A stretch of DNA of 64,000 nt, taken from assembly GCF_024508335.1 (NCBI RefSeq), contig NZ_CP101988.1, positions 806,001-870,000 of the forward strand. The letters are read 5' to 3'. This document shows positions 12,340 through 20,585 of the stretch, one piece after another. This DNA comes from Cellulomonas chengniuliangii (GTDB lineage Bacteria > Actinomycetota > Actinomycetes > Actinomycetales > Cellulomonadaceae). The notes beneath the pieces were generated by a model. That model did no database searches and was not told where the DNA came from. It was given only the letters and a program-made list of their open reading frames with translations. Made by a program: the position numbers and the translations under genes. Every line of letters starts with the position of its first letter. Position 1 is the first letter of the stretch.

Positions 12340-13319
12340 CCGGGATCGTCTCCCCCGACGGTGAACGGAGGCTCGTCCTCATCTCTGGTCGAGCCCACAC
12401 CGACCTCGCCGCCTCCGTCGCCGAGGCGCTGGGAAGCGAGCTCGTCCCCACGACCGCGTACGACTTCGCGAACGGCGAGATCTACGTCCGCTTCGGCGAG
12501 TCGATCCGTGGCTCGGACGCGTTCGTCCTGCAGAGCCACGCGGCTCCGATCAACCAGTGGATCATGGAGCAGCTGCTCATGGTCGACGCCCTCAAGCGCG
12601 CGTCGGCCAAGACGATCACCGTGGTCGCGCCGTTCTACGGGTACGCCCGCCAGGACAAGAAGCACCGTGGCCGCGAGCCCATCTCGGCCCGCCTCATGGC
12701 CGACCTGTTCAAGACGGCCGGCGCCGACCGGCTGATGAGCGTGGACCTGCACGCCGCGCAGATCCAGGGCTTCTTCGACGGCCCCGTCGACCACCTGTGG
12801 GCCATGCCGATCCTCACCGAGTACGTGCGGACGCGGGTCGACACCTCCAACGTGACCGTCGTCTCCCCGGACGCCGGCCGCATCCGGGTCGCCGAGCAGT
12901 GGGCGGCCAAGCTCGGCGGCGGGCCGCTCGCGTTCGTGCACAAGACCCGCGACATCTCGCGCCCGAACCGGACCGTCGCGAACCGCGTGGTCGGTGACGT
13001 CGAGGGGCGCAGCTGTGTGCTCGTCGACGACCTGATCGACACCGGCGGCACCATCGCCGGCGCCGTGCGGGTGCTGCTCGAGGCCGGGGCGAAGGACGTC
13101 ATCATCGCCGCGACCCACGGGGTGCTCTCCGACCCCGCCGTCGACCGCCTGCAGCAGTGCGGCGCCCGTGAGGTGATCGTCACGGACACCCTCCCGATCC
13201 CCGAGGACCGCCGGTTCGAGAACCTGACGGTCCTGTCCATCGCGCCGCTCCTGGCGCGCGCCATCCGCGAGGTCTTCGACGACGGCTCCGTCACGTCGTT
13301 GTTCGACGGCCAGGCCTAG
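12336..13319 (+). CDS. prs: Ribose-phosphate diphosphokinase (PRPP synthetase)
   Basis: Converts ribose-5-phosphate and ATP to PRPP for nucleotide, histidine and tryptophan synthesis, and in actinobacteria also for arabinose donors. The 327-residue protein is class I length. The [12 protein letters not shown] segment is the family signature region near the catalytic and Mg site, and [11 protein letters not shown] is the PRPP-binding loop in the C-terminal half. It is coupled to glmU by a four-base ATGA overlap, an arrangement conserved across Actinobacteria. A strong hairpin follows the stop, so glmU-prs probably forms one transcript separate from rplY. Confidence 0.97.
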   Translation: MTGIVSPDGERRLVLISGRAHTDLAASVAEALGSELVPTTAYDFANGEIYVRFGESIRGSDAFVLQSHAAPINQWIMEQLLMVDALKRASAKTITVVAPFYGYARQDKKHRGREPISARLMADLFKTAGADRLMSVDLHAAQIQGFFDGPVDHLWAMPILTEYVRTRVDTSNVTVVSPDAGRIRVAEQWAAKLGGGPLAFVHKTRDISRPNRTVANRVVGDVEGRSCVLVDDLIDTGGTIAGAVRVLLEAGAKDVIIAATHGVLSDPAVDRLQQCGAREVIVTDTLPIPEDRRFENLTVLSIAPLLARAIREVFDDGSVTSLFDGQA

Positions 13320-13329
13320 TCCGGGCCAC

Positions 13330-13350
13330 GGCGCCGCCTCGTGCGGCGCC
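13330..13350 (+). terminator. prs terminator hairpin
   Basis: GGCGCCGC (13330-13337) and GCGGCGCC (13343-13350) form a perfect 8-bp stem with a CTCGT loop, starting 10 nt after the prs stop. A second, imperfect CCCGGC/GCCGGG hairpin follows immediately. Confidence 0.7.
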
Positions 13351-13357
13351 GCCCGGC

Positions 13358-13387
13358 TTGGGAGGAAGCCCCCAGGCCGGGTAGGAT
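13358..13387 (+). promoter_or_regulatory. rplY promoter
   Basis: TTGGGA (13358-13363) and TAGGAT (13382-13387) are separated by 18 bp. This predicts a transcript with a leader of about 200 nt before the rplY GTG. The leader contains a CCCGTG/CACGGG stem around a GTGAG-TG-CTCAC inner repeat near 13437-13465. Confidence 0.6.
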
Positions 13388-13595
13388 CATCAGGTTGCCC
13401 CGGCGAGGGACGCCGAAGGCCAGGTTCCGCGAGTCGCCCGTGAGTGCTCACGCACTGCACGGGAGTCGCAGAGACCGGCCTCCGGGTCCGTGATCGACTG
13501 GGCGGTTGCCGCCTCCGCGTGCCCGTCCTGCGCCCCGCGTCGAGGCCACCACACAGCTTCGTCCCCATTCATTCGTCTGTTTTCTGGGAGTCATC

Positions 13596-14216
13596 GTGTC
13601 CGAGGTCAAGCTCGTCGCCACCGCCCGTTCCGAGTTCGGCAAGGGGGCGGCGCGCCGCCTGCGCCGCGCGAACCAGATCCCCGCCGTCCTGTACGGGCAC
13701 GGCACCGACCCGCTGCACGTGACCCTCCCGGGCCACGAGACGATGCTCGCGCTGAAGCACGCCAACGCGCTCTTCGCGATCGAGCTCGACGGTGAGAAGA
13801 CCCTCGCGATCGCCAAGGACGTGCAGCGCGAGCCGGTCCGCAACATCATCGAGCACGTCGACCTGCTCATCGTGAAGAAGGGCGAGAAGGTCTCCGTCGA
13901 GGTCCACGTCGTCGTCGTGGGCGAGCCCGTGCCCGGCACGATCCACGTCTTCGACCTGCAGACCCTGGCGCTCGAGGCCGAGGCCACGAACCTGCCCGAG
14001 GAGATCGAGGTGGACGTGACCGGCGTGCCGGCCGGCCAGATCATCTTCGCCCGCGACGTGAAGCTGCCCGAGGGCGCCGTGCTCGTCACGGACCCCGACG
14101 CCGCGATCATCTCCGTCACGTCGCCGCACGTCTCCGCGGCCGACATCGCGAACGACGCCGCCGTCGCCGAGATGTCCGCCGCGCAGTCGGCGGAGTCCGC
14201 GGCTGAGAAGGCCTGA
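13596..14216 (+). CDS. rplY: 50S ribosomal protein L25/general stress protein Ctc (two-domain form)
   Basis: Binds 5S rRNA in the large subunit. The 206-residue protein has the N-terminal L25 domain ([19 protein letters not shown], then IPAVLYGHG) and the C-terminal TL5/Ctc domain (from about 95). A low-complexity Ala/Ser/Glu tail follows. The start is GTG at 13596 after a GGGAG; upstream in-frame sequence is non-coding in character. It lies between prs and pth as in mycobacteria. A long leader and its own promoter suggest independent regulation, and autoregulation by L25 binding to its mRNA is possible but not demonstrated here. Confidence 0.95.
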   Translation: MSEVKLVATARSEFGKGAARRLRRANQIPAVLYGHGTDPLHVTLPGHETMLALKHANALFAIELDGEKTLAIAKDVQREPVRNIIEHVDLLIVKKGEKVSVEVHVVVVGEPVPGTIHVFDLQTLALEAEATNLPEEIEVDVTGVPAGQIIFARDVKLPEGAVLVTDPDAAIISVTSPHVSAADIANDAAVAEMSAAQSAESAAEKA

Positions 14217-14253
14217 CACCTCCCGCCGGCCGCTCGTCGGCCAGCAGGCGCAG

Positions 14254-14288
14254 CGACGCCCGGTACCGTTCGACGGTGCCGGGCGTCG
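14254..14288 (+). terminator. rplY terminator hairpin
   Basis: CGACGCCCGGTACCG (14254-14268) pairs with CGGTGCCGGGCGTCG (14274-14288). This gives a 15-bp stem with one G-U pair and a TTCGA loop, located 38-72 nt after the rplY stop and before pth. Confidence 0.7.
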
Positions 14289-14319
14289 TCGTGTCCACGC
14301 CCAGAACGAGAGGAAGCGC

Positions 14320-14937
14320 ATGTCGGAGGGACCCTGGCTCATCGTGGGGCTCGGCAACCCGGGCCCGCAGTACGCGTGCAACAGGCACAACGTGGGGCAG
14401 ATGGTGCTCGACGAGCTGGCCCGGCGCACCGGGGCCACCTTCGGCTCCCGTGGCGGACTGCTCTCGCGTCGCCCGCAGGCGGCGGTGGCCGAGTCCCGGC
14501 TCGGCGTGCTGCCCGGCGGCGCCCCCGGACCGCGCGTGGTGCTGGCGAAGCCCACGACGTTCATGAACGTCTCCGGCGGCCCGGTCGCCTCCCTGGCCCA
14601 GTACTACGGCGTGCCAGCCGAGCGGGTGGTCATGGTCCACGACGAGCTCGACATCCCGTTCGCCGAGATCAAGCTGAAGATCGGCGGCGGGGAGGGCGGC
14701 CACAACGGCCTGCGTGACACGACCAAGGCGCTCGGCACCAAGGACTACGTGCGGGTGCGCGTGGGCGTCGGCCGACCACCGGGGCGGATGGACCCCGCGG
14801 ACTACGTGCTGCGGGACTTCACGGGGCCGGAGCGCAAAGACCTGCCCTGGCTGGTCGACGCCGCGGCCGACGCCGTCGAGCTGGTCGTGACGGAGGGGCT
14901 CGAGCGGGCACAGCTCAAGTACCACACCCGCGCGTAG
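14320..14937 (+). CDS. pth: Peptidyl-tRNA hydrolase
   Basis: Cleaves the ester bond between peptide and tRNA in drop-off peptidyl-tRNAs, recycling tRNA. The 205-residue protein has all the hallmarks of bacterial Pth: [10 protein letters not shown] at the N-terminus (Asn contact), the catalytic-His segment [14 protein letters not shown], and HDELDIP with the Asp that activates His. The [12 protein letters not shown] loop follows. The sequence reads YACNRHN where a Thr is more common before Arg. The start has GAGAGGAA upstream. This is the last gene of the left backbone block; the polysaccharide island begins after it. Confidence 0.96.
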   Translation: MSEGPWLIVGLGNPGPQYACNRHNVGQMVLDELARRTGATFGSRGGLLSRRPQAAVAESRLGVLPGGAPGPRVVLAKPTTFMNVSGGPVASLAQYYGVPAERVVMVHDELDIPFAEIKLKIGGGEGGHNGLRDTTKALGTKDYVRVRVGVGRPPGRMDPADYVLRDFTGPERKDLPWLVDAAADAVELVVTEGLERAQLKYHTRA

Positions 14938-15005
14938 CGGGGTCGACGCTCCCCTGAGCCTCGCACTCCTGGCGGCGCGACGCCCGCCGGGTGACGCGCA
15001 CGCGG

Positions 15006-15059
15006 ATTCGGGTGAATTCGGGCAATGGGGTGTTACGCGATCGAATCGGGGCATATACC
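15006..15059 (+). promoter_or_regulatory. Promoter and upstream direct repeats of the polysaccharide island
   Basis: TGTTAC (15031-15036) and TATACC (15054-15059) are separated by 17 bp. Just upstream ATTCGGG occurs twice with a 10-bp period (15006-15012, 15016-15022), one helical turn apart. That is a layout seen for activator sites. The stretch is visibly less GC-rich than its surroundings. Confidence 0.6.
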
Positions 15060-15091
15060 CTCAAGGCACACCAGGAGCCGGGGGGCCACGC

Positions 15092-16648
15092 ATGAGCCTG
15101 ATCGACGACCGGGACGTGCCACCCGCACGCGCCGTAGAGATCGCGTCTGAGGAACGACGCCGGGTCGCCGCCGGGCCACGACTCTCCTGGGCATCAAGCC
15201 AGCCGTTCGTCCGTCGCGGCCCGGGGACCCGGGGCGAGCCGGGCCGGGGAGGACGCCACGGGCTCGAGTGGCGTGAGCAGCAGACCACCTACCAGTGGTC
15301 CACCGTTGCCCGCGACGTGCTGCTGTGCACCGTGATCCCCACCGTGCTGCTGTTCGTCATGCACGGCTTCACGCTGCTGCAGTTGGGCTGGGGGGCGGCG
15401 ATCGGCCTGGTGTTCGTCGTCATGGTCGGCGTCGAGCGGGGCTACGAACGGGCCAACCTGGGCGACGGTCCGCTCGAGTTCCAGGCGGTGCTGCGCGGCG
15501 GCGTGCTGACCTCGGCGACGCTCGCGCTGTTCGCGGTCGGGTTCGACGCCGACGTCCCGCGCACCGTCGTGTTCGGCGCGCTCCCGCTGATGATGGGGGC
15601 GCTGGCCGTCGCACGGCACCTCAACCGGCGCGGGCTGCACCGGCGACGGCGCGACGGCGAGGCCATGCGGCGGACCCTCGTGGTGGGCGACTCCGCCGCG
15701 ATCGACCGGGTGGTCGCGGACCTGCGCGCGGCGCCCCAGCACGGCTACCAGATCGCGGGCGTGTGCGTCCCCGCCCTCGCGGAGCCCGGGCCCGAGGTCG
15801 GCGTCCCGGTGCTCGGGTCGCTGTCCGACATCCCGCAGGTCGTGGTCGACGGCGACTTCGACGTGGTGATCGTGGCGGGATCCGACCTCACCGGCCAGGC
15901 GCTGCGCCGGCTGTCGTGGGCCCTCGAGCAGACCGGGGCGTCCCTGGTGGTGGCGCCGGGCCTCGTCGAGGTGTTTGGGCCCCGGGTGATGCTGGAGCCC
16001 ACCGCCGGCCTCTCGCTGATCCACGTGCGCCCCGCGGAGTCCCGCGGCCCGCGCGTGGCCCTCAAGCGGCTGTTCGACCTGGGCGGCGCAGTCGTCGCCC
16101 TCGTCCTGCTCGCGCCGCTGCTACTGGCGGTGGCCGCCGTCGTGCGGCTCACCAGCCCGGGGCCGGCGCTGTTCCGGCAGACCCGGGTGGGCAAGGAGGG
16201 CAGCGAGTTCAAGATGCTCAAGTTCCGCAGCATGGTGGTGGGCGCAGAGGCCCAGCAGGCTGGTCTGCACGACCACAACCAGGCGGACGGCCCGCTGTTC
16301 AAGCTCGACGACGACCCCCGGGTGACCCGGGTGGGCCGGTTCCTGCGCAAGCACTCGATCGACGAGTTTCCGCAGCTGATCAACGTGCTGCGCGGGGAGA
16401 TGGCCCTGGTGGGCCCGCGGCCGCCCCTGGCGCACGAGGTGGCCCAGTACGGCGACGCGGTGGGCCGGCGGCTGCTGGTCAAGCCAGGGCTCACCGGCCT
16501 GTGGCAGATCAGCGGTCGCGCGGACCTCCCGTGGAAGGAGGCGGTCAAGCTCGACCTGCGCTACGTCGAGAACTGGTCGATCGCCCTCGACCTGATGATC
16601 CTGTGGAAGACCGTCAACGTCGTGGTGAGCGGGCGCGGTGGGCGCTGA
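15092..16648 (+). CDS. Polyprenyl glycosylphosphotransferase (WbaP/PHPT-type initiating enzyme)
   Basis: Transfers a sugar-1-phosphate from a nucleotide sugar to undecaprenyl phosphate, the first membrane step of surface-glycan synthesis. The 518-residue protein has an N-terminal basic tail, four or so membrane segments (about 73-190) and a CoA-binding-like Rossmann region (LVVGDSAAI). The C-terminal catalytic domain starts at KRLFDLGGAVVALV, a membrane re-entrant helix. Signatures FRQTRVGKEG, FKMLKFRSMV, KHSIDEFPQLINVLRGEM, LVGPRPP and LTGLWQISGR are all intact. It starts the island's + strand operon behind a good promoter. The sugar it uses cannot be read from sequence. Confidence 0.93.
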   Translation: MSLIDDRDVPPARAVEIASEERRRVAAGPRLSWASSQPFVRRGPGTRGEPGRGGRHGLEWREQQTTYQWSTVARDVLLCTVIPTVLLFVMHGFTLLQLGWGAAIGLVFVVMVGVERGYERANLGDGPLEFQAVLRGGVLTSATLALFAVGFDADVPRTVVFGALPLMMGALAVARHLNRRGLHRRRRDGEAMRRTLVVGDSAAIDRVVADLRAAPQHGYQIAGVCVPALAEPGPEVGVPVLGSLSDIPQVVVDGDFDVVIVAGSDLTGQALRRLSWALEQTGASLVVAPGLVEVFGPRVMLEPTAGLSLIHVRPAESRGPRVALKRLFDLGGAVVALVLLAPLLLAVAAVVRLTSPGPALFRQTRVGKEGSEFKMLKFRSMVVGAEAQQAGLHDHNQADGPLFKLDDDPRVTRVGRFLRKHSIDEFPQLINVLRGEMALVGPRPPLAHEVAQYGDAVGRRLLVKPGLTGLWQISGRADLPWKEAVKLDLRYVENWSIALDLMILWKTVNVVVSGRGGR

Positions 16649-17765
16649 CCGGGTGGCGCTCGCCCACGACTACGCGACGCAGCGCGGCGGCGCCGAACGG
16701 GTCGCTCTGGCGATGGCGCACGGTTTCCCCGGGGCGTCCCTCCACACCTCGCTGTACGACCCCGAGCGCACCTTCCCGGAGTTCGGCGCCATGGACCTGC
16801 GGACCACGGTGCTCGACCGGTTCCCGGTGCTCCGGCGCAACCACCGGCTCGCGCTGCCGCTCCTCGCGGGGGCTGTCTCCACCACGCCGCCGATCGACGC
16901 GGCGGTGCTGCTCGCCAGCTCGACCGGCTGGGCCCACGGGTTCCGCTCGACCGGGCGCAAGGTCGTCTACTGCCACGCCCCGGCGCGCTGGCTCTACCAG
17001 TCCGAGCGGTACCTGGGCGCGGCGGACGCCGGGACGGGGGCGCGCCGGTGGGTCGCCGCACGGTCTCTCGACGCGCTCGGCCCCTCGCTGCGCGCATGGG
17101 ACCGTCGCGCGGCGCTCAGCGCCGACCGGTACCTGGCGAACTCCACGGTCACGGCGCGCGCGGTCCGGGAGGCCTACGGCATCGAGGCCGAGGTGCTCCC
17201 GCCGCCGCCCGCCCTGCTGCCCGGCGGGGCCACCAGGCCGATCCTCGGGATCGAGCCCGGGTTCGTGTTGTGCGTCGCCCGCCTGCTGCCCTACAAGAAC
17301 GTCGACGTGGTGCTGCGGGCCGCGCGGCTGCTCGACGGCGTCCGGATCGTGGTCGTGGGCGACGGGCCAGACCGGCCTCGCCTGGACCGGATCGCACAGA
17401 CGACGCCCGGCGCGACGATGCTCGGCCGGGTGCCCGACGACGAGTTGCGCTGGCTCTACGCGAGCTGCGCGGCGGTCGTGGCCGCGTCCTACGAGGACTA
17501 CGGCCTGTCCCCGCTCGAGGGCGCGGCCTTCGGGCGGCCCGCGGTGGTGCTGCGCGACGGCGGGTACCTCGACACCGTGGTCGAGCACGTCACCGGCGAG
17601 TTCTTCGACGCGCCCGAGCCCGAGCAGGTCGCCGTTGCCATCGAGCGCGCGCTCCGCCGCGCCTGGCGCGAGGGCGAGCTGCGGGACCACGCCCAGGCGT
17701 TCGCCCTCCCACGGTTCGTGGCCCGGCTGCAGGCCGTGGTCGAGGAGGAGCTGTCCCAGCTATGA
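16638..17765 (+). CDS. GT4-family glycosyltransferase
   Basis: A 375-residue GT-B fold retaining glycosyltransferase. The N-terminal domain starts with VALAHDYATQRGGAERV, the acceptor-side Gly loop. The C-terminal donor domain has LCVARLLPYKNVDVVLRA and the E-x7-E-type segment SYEDYGLSPLEGAAFGRP. It resembles mannosyltransferases of capsule clusters that add the second sugar after initiation, but the specificity is not certain. The GTG start overlaps the initiating transferase by 11 bp, and the Wzz-like gene follows after 31 bp. These genes form one + strand operon. Confidence 0.9.
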   Translation: MGADRVALAHDYATQRGGAERVALAMAHGFPGASLHTSLYDPERTFPEFGAMDLRTTVLDRFPVLRRNHRLALPLLAGAVSTTPPIDAAVLLASSTGWAHGFRSTGRKVVYCHAPARWLYQSERYLGAADAGTGARRWVAARSLDALGPSLRAWDRRAALSADRYLANSTVTARAVREAYGIEAEVLPPPPALLPGGATRPILGIEPGFVLCVARLLPYKNVDVVLRAARLLDGVRIVVVGDGPDRPRLDRIAQTTPGATMLGRVPDDELRWLYASCAAVVAASYEDYGLSPLEGAAFGRPAVVLRDGGYLDTVVEHVTGEFFDAPEPEQVAVAIERALRRAWREGELRDHAQAFALPRFVARLQAVVEEELSQL

Positions 17766-17796
17766 GCGCGCCCCCGTCACCCCAGGAAGGTTCTCC

Positions 17797-19365
17797 ATGA
17801 CACTGCAGGAGTTGTTCCGCACCATCTGGTTCAGCCGGTGGCTCGTGCTGGTCGCGGTGGGCGCTGCGCTCCTCGGGGCGTGGTGGCACGTCGACCGCCA
17901 GGTGCCCGTGCACGTCGCCACCGCGACCGTGCAGCTCGTCGACGCCGACACACTGACCGCTGCGGGGGTGCGGTTGGACAGCGACCCCAGCCTCGTGGCG
18001 AGCCCCGCGGTCACGCTGGAGGCGGCCCAGGAGCTGGGGGGCGGCGTCCGCCCCGACCAGATCGCGGGAGAGGTCAGCGGCGGGTACCTCTTGGATGTCG
18101 CCGACCGGGTGGCCGTCGAGGCGTCGAACAGCGCGCCGGGTGACGCCGTCGAGACCGCGAACGCCGTCGCCCAGGCGTACGTCGCGGCGCTGCAGGCCCA
18201 GTACGACAACGGTGTGGCGTCCATGCAGGAGCGGCTCGCCGCGCTGGGCGAGTCGATCGCCCAGCGGCAGGGGGCGGTCAACGCCACCCGTTTGGCCAAC
18301 ACCGCCGACGGCCTGCTCGAGGCGCAGTACGCGGCGAGCATGGAGCAGTACCAGACGCTCTCCGCGCAGGTCTCGCAGGCCCAGCTCATCGCGACGCCCG
18401 CCACGATCCGACAGAACGCGGTCGCGGCTCAGCTCGCCAGCCCGCCACCCTCCTTGGTCTACACGATCGCGCTGCTCGCCGGGCTGCTCCTCGGCGTGGG
18501 CCTCGCCGTCGCGCGGCGGACCCTCGACACCAAGGTGCGCTCGGCGGGCGGCGCGCGACGCGCCTCCGGGGCGCCCGTCCTCGCGCGCCTCGCCGGCGCC
18601 ACGTCAGCGCACCGGACGCACGCGGGCAGCGGGGAGCTGCCGGTGGCGCTGCGCGAGGCGACGCCGTACACGCAGTCCGTCCGCGAGCTCCGCACCGCGG
18701 TGCAGGCCGCGGTCGAGGGCAGCCCCGGCATGGTGGTCGTCGTGACCGCCGCCGACCTGGAGGTCCCGCGCAGCTTCATCGCGGCGAACCTGGCAGCCTC
18801 CTGGGCGCTCAGTGGACGCAGCGTCGTGGCGCTCTCGGGGGATCTGCGCCAGCCCCGGTTGAACGCGTTGCTGCCCGCGGCGCAGGGCGATCCGGGTTGG
18901 CACGACGGGCTCGATCTCGACCTGGGCGAGCGGACGCCGCTGCGCACCCGCATCCCGCACCTGCGCGTGCTGCCGGCGCTCCGCACCGAGCTGGACCCCG
19001 CCGACTACCTCGCCAGCGACACCGTGCGCGACCTCGTGGAGCGGCTGCGCGAGAGCGTGGACGTGGTGATCATCGACGCCCCGCCGATGCTGGTCGCGGC
19101 CGACGCCACGATCATCGGCGCCTACGCGGACGGCGTGGTGCTCGCCGCGACGCTGGGGCACACCGAGGTCACGGCGCTCGAGGAGTCCGCGGACAGGTTG
19201 CGGGCCGCGAACGCGCGCCTGCTGGGCATCGTGCTCGAGGGCGGCGCCGGGGTCCGCCGCTCGGACTACACCGTGACCTACCAGTTCACCGGCGACCAGC
19301 TGCCGGAGGACGTGCGGCCGGGTCGTGCGCGCGAGCGGGACGCGGTGCTGCTGGACACCCCATGA
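17797..19365 (+). CDS. Wzz/BY-kinase-like chain-length protein with degenerate P-loop
   Basis: A 522-residue membrane protein with the architecture of actinobacterial polysaccharide co-polymerases fused to a bacterial tyrosine kinase domain. The first membrane segment is about 14-31, followed by an extracytoplasmic coiled-coil Wzz domain and a second segment at about 219-239. The cytoplasmic kinase-like domain is about 290-490. Walker A' (VVALSGDLRQPRL, 343-355) and Walker B (VDVVIIDAPP, 421-430) are recognisable. However, the Walker A position reads VVVTAADLEVPRSF (314-327), without the Gly-Lys-Ser/Thr that binds ATP. It may be a pseudokinase scaffold controlling chain length. The ATG has AGGAAGG upstream. 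Confidence 0.85.
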   Translation: MTLQELFRTIWFSRWLVLVAVGAALLGAWWHVDRQVPVHVATATVQLVDADTLTAAGVRLDSDPSLVASPAVTLEAAQELGGGVRPDQIAGEVSGGYLLDVADRVAVEASNSAPGDAVETANAVAQAYVAALQAQYDNGVASMQERLAALGESIAQRQGAVNATRLANTADGLLEAQYAASMEQYQTLSAQVSQAQLIATPATIRQNAVAAQLASPPPSLVYTIALLAGLLLGVGLAVARRTLDTKVRSAGGARRASGAPVLARLAGATSAHRTHAGSGELPVALREATPYTQSVRELRTAVQAAVEGSPGMVVVVTAADLEVPRSFIAANLAASWALSGRSVVALSGDLRQPRLNALLPAAQGDPGWHDGLDLDLGERTPLRTRIPHLRVLPALRTELDPADYLASDTVRDLVERLRESVDVVIIDAPPMLVAADATIIGAYADGVVLAATLGHTEVTALEESADRLRAANARLLGIVLEGGAGVRRSDYTVTYQFTGDQLPEDVRPGRARERDAVLLDTP

Positions 19366-20585
19366 GCGGTGCGCACGCGGGACGGGAGCCGGGCGGACGG
19401 CACACGCGGCCAGTGCGGGTCGTGGTGCTGGACCACACCGGCCAGCTCGGCGGGGCGGAGCTCGCGCTGGCGCGGCTGTGCGCGGCGCTCGACCCGGCGC
19501 GGGTACAGGTCGTCGTCGTGCTGTTCGCCGACGGACCGCTGAGGACGCGCCTGGAACGGGCAGGCGTGCCGGTGCGGGTGCTCCCGCTGGCCCCCGCGCT
19601 GGCGGGCACAGACCGCGGCAGCGCCGGGCGCTCGGTGTGGCGGGCCGCCGTGTCGGCAGCGCGCACCCTGCCCTTCGTCCTCCGCCTGGCCTGGCGGCTG
19701 CGGGCGCTGCGGCCCGATGTCGTGCACGCCACCTCGCTCAAGGCGGACCTGCTCGCCCTGCCCGCAGCGCGCCTCGCGCGGGTCCCGCTGGTGTGGCACG
19801 TGCACGACCGGATCAGCGACGACTACCTGCCGGCGCGGCTGGCCAGCTGGTTCCGGTGGCTCGCGCGCCGCGGGCCGCAGCACGTCGTGGTGAACTCGCG
19901 GGCTACCGCCGCGACCCTGCTGCCCCTGCCGCGCGGGTGGACGCTGGCGCACCCGGGGCTGGCGCCAGAGCAGCTCGTTGCCGACCCGGACGCGCGCGAG
20001 GAGCCGCGTCCCGCCGTCGTGGGGCTGGTGGGCCGGGTCAGCCCCACCAAGGGCCAGCTCGAGTTCATCGAGGCGTGCGCAGGGCTTGCCGCCGACCACC
20101 CGACCGCCCGGTTCCGCGTGGTCGGCGCCGCGCTGTTCGCGGAGCAGGCCTACGAGGCCGAGGTGCGCGGGCTCGCGGACCGGCTGGCGCTCGGCGACCG
20201 GCTCGAGCTGACCGGCTGGGTCGACGACCCGGTCCGGGAGATGGACCGCCTCAGCGTGCTGGTGCACGCCTCGCCGGTCCCGGAGCCGTTCGGGCAGGTC
20301 ATCGCCGAGGCGATGGCCCGCGGGGTCCCGGTGGTGGCGACACGCGGGGGAGGGGTCGAGGAGATCGCCTCCGGGGTCGACGGGTCGCCGTGGTGCGCGC
20401 TCGTGGAGCCGCGGGACGTGGCGGGCCTGACACGGGCCGTCGCCGAGGTGCTGGGCGACCCGGCCGCCGCCCGGGCGCGCGCACGCGCCGCATGGGAGGG
20501 CGTCCGCGGGCGCCTCGGGATCGACCGGACGGCCGAGGACGTCACACGCGTGTGGGAGCTGCTCGCGTCGCGGCGACGCGGCTGA
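19362..20585 (+). CDS. GT4-family glycosyltransferase
   Basis: A 407-residue GT-B glycosyltransferase. The N-terminal domain carries LDHTGQLGGAELALARLCAA, and the C-terminal nucleotide-sugar domain has VGLVGRVSPTKGQLEFIEAC. The segment PEPFGQVIAEAMARGVPVVA matches the donor-binding Glu region. It starts in an ATGA overlap with the Wzz-like gene and ends the + strand operon. Its last 44 bases overlap, in antisense, the end of the oppositely oriented next gene, so no terminator fits between them. Donor and acceptor are unknown; the family often uses UDP- or GDP-hexoses. Confidence 0.9.
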   Translation: MSGAHAGREPGGRHTRPVRVVVLDHTGQLGGAELALARLCAALDPARVQVVVVLFADGPLRTRLERAGVPVRVLPLAPALAGTDRGSAGRSVWRAAVSAARTLPFVLRLAWRLRALRPDVVHATSLKADLLALPAARLARVPLVWHVHDRISDDYLPARLASWFRWLARRGPQHVVVNSRATAATLLPLPRGWTLAHPGLAPEQLVADPDAREEPRPAVVGLVGRVSPTKGQLEFIEACAGLAADHPTARFRVVGAALFAEQAYEAEVRGLADRLALGDRLELTGWVDDPVREMDRLSVLVHASPVPEPFGQVIAEAMARGVPVVATRGGGVEEIASGVDGSPWCALVEPRDVAGLTRAVAEVLGDPAAARARARAAWEGVRGRLGIDRTAEDVTRVWELLASRRRG

